From Ochromonadaceae sp. CCMP2298 (Eukaryota > Sar > Synurophyceae > Ochromonadales > Ochromonadaceae), in NCBI GenBank assembly GCA_026770595.1, contig MU633928.1:1-19424 (forward strand): a stretch of DNA of 19,424 nucleotides, read 5' to 3'. The notes under the pieces were generated by a model, which was given only the letters and a program-made list of their open reading frames with translations, had not been told where the DNA came from and searched no databases. Both the position numbers and the translations under genes were made by a program. Positions 16,088 to 19,424 of this stretch are shown here, piece after piece. Position 1 is the first letter of the stretch; every line of letters begins with the position of its first letter.

Positions 16088-16456
16088 CGCAACAAGTGGC
16101 ACGCCGACAGAAGAGACACGACGCCAGGGAATGGTCGCCCAATGATTGCTTGTCCGAGACCTCCAGAGGCAAGATCTACAAAGACGGAAAAGCCTCTACC
16201 AAAAAAACTCTTGCCTTTGATGAAACTCCCGACATAGGAATTCCCCTTTTGTCTGCCAGAGATAGGCAATGTCACTCTAAACTATGGCGCTTTTCGAAAA
16301 GAATCTAATACCAATCACAGATCATAGATCTTTGCAATGATGTCCTTTAGCTGCACACACGCAGAAGTTTATCCAACAAAGTTATCATTTATTTACATTG
16401 GGTCACTATTGGGCCACTACATTGGGACGACTACAGCCCTGTTTGTCCACATCCCA
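16088..16456. other. Intergenic region upstream of UBL5
   Basis: A 369 bp gap between the Hop2 stop and the UBL5 start, both on the minus strand. It should hold the UBL5 promoter and the Hop2 3' UTR. It contains GGCGCTTTT at 16286-16294, part of a recurring intergenic sequence. I see no gene in it. Confidence 0.5.
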
Positions 16457-17888
16457 CTACTTCGGCTCCATCATCGAAGGGGGCAAAGCCACGCCGGCAT
16501 CTTGATCCGTCTCCAGGCACATTTCAGACATGACATCCTTGGTCTTTTTACCGAGGCCTTCGCTGAGTATGTCGACTGCGTCCATGCACAGCTGCTTGCG
16601 GGTAAGCCAGGTCTTTCTATAGTAGTTGTGCGCCTGGGGAGATGCAGAGAAGTGTTGAGAACGAAGGTGAGGGAGAGAAGCGGTAGCGATGAAGATCGGA
16701 ATCGTAATGGCGACAGGTGTGGTGTTGAGACGTGCGCGTGGTATCACCTGCACAGCGTGCGAGAGGCTTGTGAATTTACTAGCAGACGATTTGCTGCCCC
16801 CGCCGCTACTGCTGCTGCTGCTGCTGGGACCCTTCGACAGAAGCTGGAGGCGCTCTCTTTTCTGCGCTAACGACGCCTGCGCCTCCTCTTCCAACCTAAA
16901 AATATGCAATTGTTTTGAGCTCAATTACGGGTTTGCGTTATGCGAGGTGGCGGCGTGAACGAAACATGTACTATATACGTACCTCTCCAGCTCGTCGTCC
17001 ACTGGCTCCGCTAGGCACTGCTGCAGAGCGCTCTTCAGCCGAATCTCCTCACCACGGGAGGCCTCGTTGCTCTTCTTGCTCTGGTCGTTCTCCTTGCACA
17101 GGGCATCGATCTGCGCCGGGCTCACCTTGGAGGGCATTGTCGACTGGTCCACGAAAAATATCTTCGCCTTTCCGTACTCCTGCGGGGAAGAGGGATGATT
17201 GACATTTCGAGGTGGAGATTAAACAGTGAGTAGGAGCAATAGGGTGGTAATAGAAACAGTGGGGGATGAATGGAGGCAAGTGGGAAATGCGCACCTTGCA
17301 GATGATGCCTCCACCTGCACCGGACTGGCTGAGGGACACGAGCACCCGCTCCACAGTGGGCTTCGGCACCCGCTTGTGCAGGTTGTCGTGCACTTGGATG
17401 CTAGAGTAGGGTCTGTTTTGCTGTCTCAGATAGGATGCTATGAGCTTCTTGGCTGATACATCCGTCGTCACTGGGGGTCCGCGTGTTATGTCCACATTTG
17501 CCGATGAGGCAGCAGGCGCGGCAGAAGAAGAAGACGAGGCGGATGCGGCAAACGGTACAGCAGCAGCAGGAGATGCCACCTTTGCCTTTGCACTGATCAG
17601 CGGTTTTGACGCTTTCGAGGCAGGGGAGGGATTGGATGCAGCACTCGACTGCTTCTTGCTAGAGCTACTTTCCTTCTTCGCGGGGCTCGGCTTCGCCTTA
17701 GAGCCCGACGAGGGCGCAGCCACGCGAGACTTCTTGGCCGGAGGGTTGTCGTCTTCATCGCTATGGATAACGCTACTTCCACCGCTAGAGTCCAAGTCCA
17801 CAGACTCGTCGTCCTCGCTCATTCCCATGCTCGCAGACTCGTCCTCGGAGCCTTTGTTGCCCTCCTTCTTTCCCGCCGACTTCGGCAT
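16457..17888 (-). CDS. HOP2: Hop2/PSMC3IP (TBPIP) meiotic recombination protein, four exons
   Basis: Exons in transcript order are 17888-17295, 17179-16983, 16895-16748 and 16633-16457, giving 371 residues. In other eukaryotes Hop2 pairs with Mnd1 and stimulates Dmc1/Rad51 strand exchange in meiosis. The winged-helix DNA-binding domain lies at about 143-215, with YLRQQNRPYSSIQVHDNL (153-170) and the splice-spanning CKEYGKAKIFFVDQ; human Hop2 has a near-identical NRPYSS and YGKQKIYF. A helical middle region follows, then a Ser/Gly linker. The last exon (WLTRKQLCMDAVDILSEG, then KKTKDVMSEMCLETDQD) matches the conserved C-terminal domain. The first 140 residues are an added low-complexity region of Ser, Ala, Lys and acidic residues, absent from human Hop2 (217 residues). 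An upstream GTG opens the frame to 18020, but the ATG at 17888 is the first. Confidence 0.93.
16634..16747 (-). other. Intron 3 of HOP2, translatable in frame
   Basis: Sense strand: donor CAG/GTGATA, acceptor CCCCAG/GCG. It is 114 bases, a multiple of three, and contains no stop, so it could be read through as 38 extra residues. Removing it joins the linker directly to the conserved C-terminal domain, and 114 bases equals the length of intron 3 of the 5'-nucleotidase. I therefore treat it as an intron. Confidence 0.7.
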
Positions 17889-18082
17889 GGCCTGCGATCG
17901 ATGGGCGTACAGGTCGATACTGCAGGCAAATGATAGCTTCCCACAACTCCTCTGCGCACTCAGATAGATCTCGCCGTCCCTGATGATAGCTTCCCACCAG
18001 CAGACAACTCCTTTGAGCACTCAGATTGATCCCTCCCTCCCAATCTTGCAATCAATTCGAATTCAAAAATTCGATTAAAAAA

Positions 18083-18126
18083 TATCGAATTTATCGAATT
18101 TATCGATAAATTCGATAAATTCGATA
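18083..18126. repeat. 44 bp perfect AT-rich palindrome
   Basis: The centre is ATCGAT (18102-18107). Each arm is built of ATCGAATTT units, and the two 22-base halves are exact reverse complements. Additional ATTCGATAAA-like units flank it on both sides. Confidence 0.85.
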
Positions 18127-18418
18127 AATTCGACCAGGGAAACTGGGAACTATTTCCCAATATTTCCCTTTCCTGACTAAACTTCAACTGACTGGCCTCT
18201 CAACAGCTCAACGCCACGATCCAACTCTAGCAGTCTAGGAAGTATGGGCCCTGGAGTGGGTCTGTTTTAGTAGAACGAACCAATTTTTTTTGTTTCGCCA
18301 AAAATAGCATATTTGATAAGTAAAATTTGTTCAACGACGCACACTTTGTCGCATAAAAAACCAGATCAAATTTTCGCCACAATCCAGACATTAATTTACG
18401 CCTCTTTTGACAAATTAA

Positions 18419-18593
18419 TACAGTAATATGACAGTTTAACGTGCAGTACACTTGTTTTTGGGAGATAAATCAGCGATGCTGTTGATTCGAAAATATCTCA
18501 GTGGCTGGGTATACAGAGATACCAGATCATGCGCTTTGCTGATTCAGCTCATCAAAATAAATGTACTGCACTCACAATGGTCATATTACTGTA
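18419..18593. repeat. Inverted-repeat element, about 175 bp
   Basis: The outer arms TACAGTAATATGAC (18419-18432) and GTCATATTACTGTA (18580-18593) match exactly. After an unpaired 8-base step the arms match again: GTGCAGTACA (18441-18450) with TGTACTGCAC (18562-18571). Further inside, AATCAGC (18468-18474) pairs with GCTGATT (18538-18544). No open frame is present. It resembles a MITE in size and structure but shares no arm sequence with the 3652-3836 element. Confidence 0.65.
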
Positions 18594-19030
18594 ATAAACT
18601 AGTCTTGTAATTTGATGAATCGATCACATATATGCAATTATAGAATGCTCTGTAGCGTTGTTTTGGCGTTTTTGGCAGACGGTTTTTGGGTGTCGCTGTA
18701 ACTGTGGAACGGTGGGGCACGATATGAGGACAAGTTAGAGAATAAATCTAAAAAACCCAAATATTGCATGTAGGTTTTCATATATTAACCCACTTTATCA
18801 AAATTAAATACCCAGTTTCAGCAAAATTGGGCAGCATCCACCCAAAATTGTATTTTTTTTAATGTCGAAAATGTTTTTTTTAACCACACAACAGGAAAAT
18901 GTGTTTTTTCTATCGAGAAACAGTGAATTGCTAGTTGAACAGTGCCTATGTGTATTTACCAAGGAGATTAGACAGCGGGTAAGACCCGGCCTATCGCACG
19001 AATTCGCTTGATAGACCGATTTTGCACCGT

Positions 19031-19053
19031 TTCTAGGGAATGGTTCCCTAGAA
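19031..19053. repeat. 10 bp perfect hairpin
   Basis: TTCTAGGGAA (19031-19040) and TTCCCTAGAA (19044-19053) are exact reverse complements around TGG. Confidence 0.7.
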
Positions 19054-19234
19054 AGAAGAGGGAATTTGTAGTTCCCAAATCAGCGGTGGCCCCTACAATC
19101 AATCCAGGGTATTCCTAACACTTTCTGCTCTTCACTTTTTGTGCCATTGCGCGTAATCGTCTACATAACGAGAGAAAATGACACATAATGTTGTGGTAAA
19201 AACACACTATTTATGGGGGGAAAAGGGGGTTTTT

Positions 19235-19250
19235 CCCCCCCCCCCCCCCC
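19235..19250 (+). repeat. Poly-C run (16 bases)
   Basis: Sixteen consecutive C residues follow short G6, A4, G5 and T runs. Such runs are prone to assembly error, so the exact length should be treated with care. Confidence 0.8.
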
Positions 19251-19279
19251 TAACTGACAGCCTGAGTGCTCCTGCTTGA

Positions 19280-19296
19280 GTATCACCTAGTGATAC
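19280..19296. repeat. 7 bp hairpin
   Basis: GTATCAC (19280-19286) and GTGATAC (19290-19296) are exact reverse complements around CTA. Confidence 0.55.
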
Positions 19297-19424
19297 CACG
19301 TGGTGGAATGCACGGAGGATAGAGGAATCGGGTTAGTGGTGGGCGGCAGAGGGTGACGGAAGCAGTCTGTCAGAGCAGGAGGAGACAGGCAAGCCGGCCT
19401 ACCAAACAGGCCTTCCTTGGGGTC

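Larger units (their letters stand above)
17889..19424. other. Gene-free right end with palindromes and repeats
   Basis: A 1.5 kb AT-rich stretch with no recognisable coding region on either strand. The part nearest 17889 is the HOP2 promoter and 5' UTR. It holds a 44 bp palindrome (18083-18126), an inverted-repeat element (18419-18593), two smaller hairpins (19031-19053 and 19280-19296) and a 16-base poly-C run (19235-19250). Confidence 0.6.

Noticed and set aside
17440-17967. Plus-strand open frame of 175 residues
   Set aside because: It is antisense to the low-complexity N-terminal region of HOP2, and the minus strand has the conserved domain.

Overview
The window looks like nuclear DNA of a eukaryotic alga with a secondary, red-type plastid, for example a photosynthetic stramenopile. 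Four genes carry GT-AG introns. Two proteins begin with a signal peptide followed at once by phenylalanine: the 5'-nucleotidase (VSAF) and an alpha/beta hydrolase (HCFF). That is the bipartite plastid-import signature of red secondary plastids. TGA ends at least three ordinary genes, yet one TGA lies at the catalytic position of a glutathione peroxidase. This fits selenocysteine rather than a reassigned code. I cannot name the species.

Layout. At the left edge is the end of a coiled-coil protein (+). It faces an FkbM-type methyltransferase (-) with a signal peptide. The methyltransferase diverges from an alpha/beta hydrolase (+) of the plant and cyanobacterial type. From 3.3 to 6.2 kb there is an inverted-repeat element and then a six-exon, membrane-anchored glutathione peroxidase (+). 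I reconstructed this enzyme from splice sites; it has an in-frame TGA at the active site and a 21-base microexon. A very large coiled-coil protein (+, about 1,414 residues) fills 6.2 to 10.5 kb. Next come a four-exon HAD 5'-nucleotidase (-) with a plastid-type presequence, a cupin protein (+) and a three-exon GT31-like glycosyltransferase (-). A UBL5/Hub1 ubiquitin-like gene (-) follows, only 30 bp upstream of the glycosyltransferase. The last gene is a four-exon Hop2 (PSMC3IP/TBPIP) meiotic recombination protein (-) with a long low-complexity N-terminal extension.

From about 17.9 kb to the end I see no gene, only palindromes, an inverted-repeat element and homopolymer runs.

The genes do not form one pathway. 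They are packed tightly: the cupin and glycosyltransferase genes converge with 34 bp between them, and two divergent pairs share promoter regions of about 230 to 330 bp. Introns are pyrimidine-rich on the sense strand and often contain simple repeats. The most interesting items are the selenoprotein glutathione peroxidase and its gene structure, the extended Hop2 with an intron that is fully translatable, the altered metal motif in the glycosyltransferase, and a short GGCGCTTTT-containing sequence that recurs between genes.
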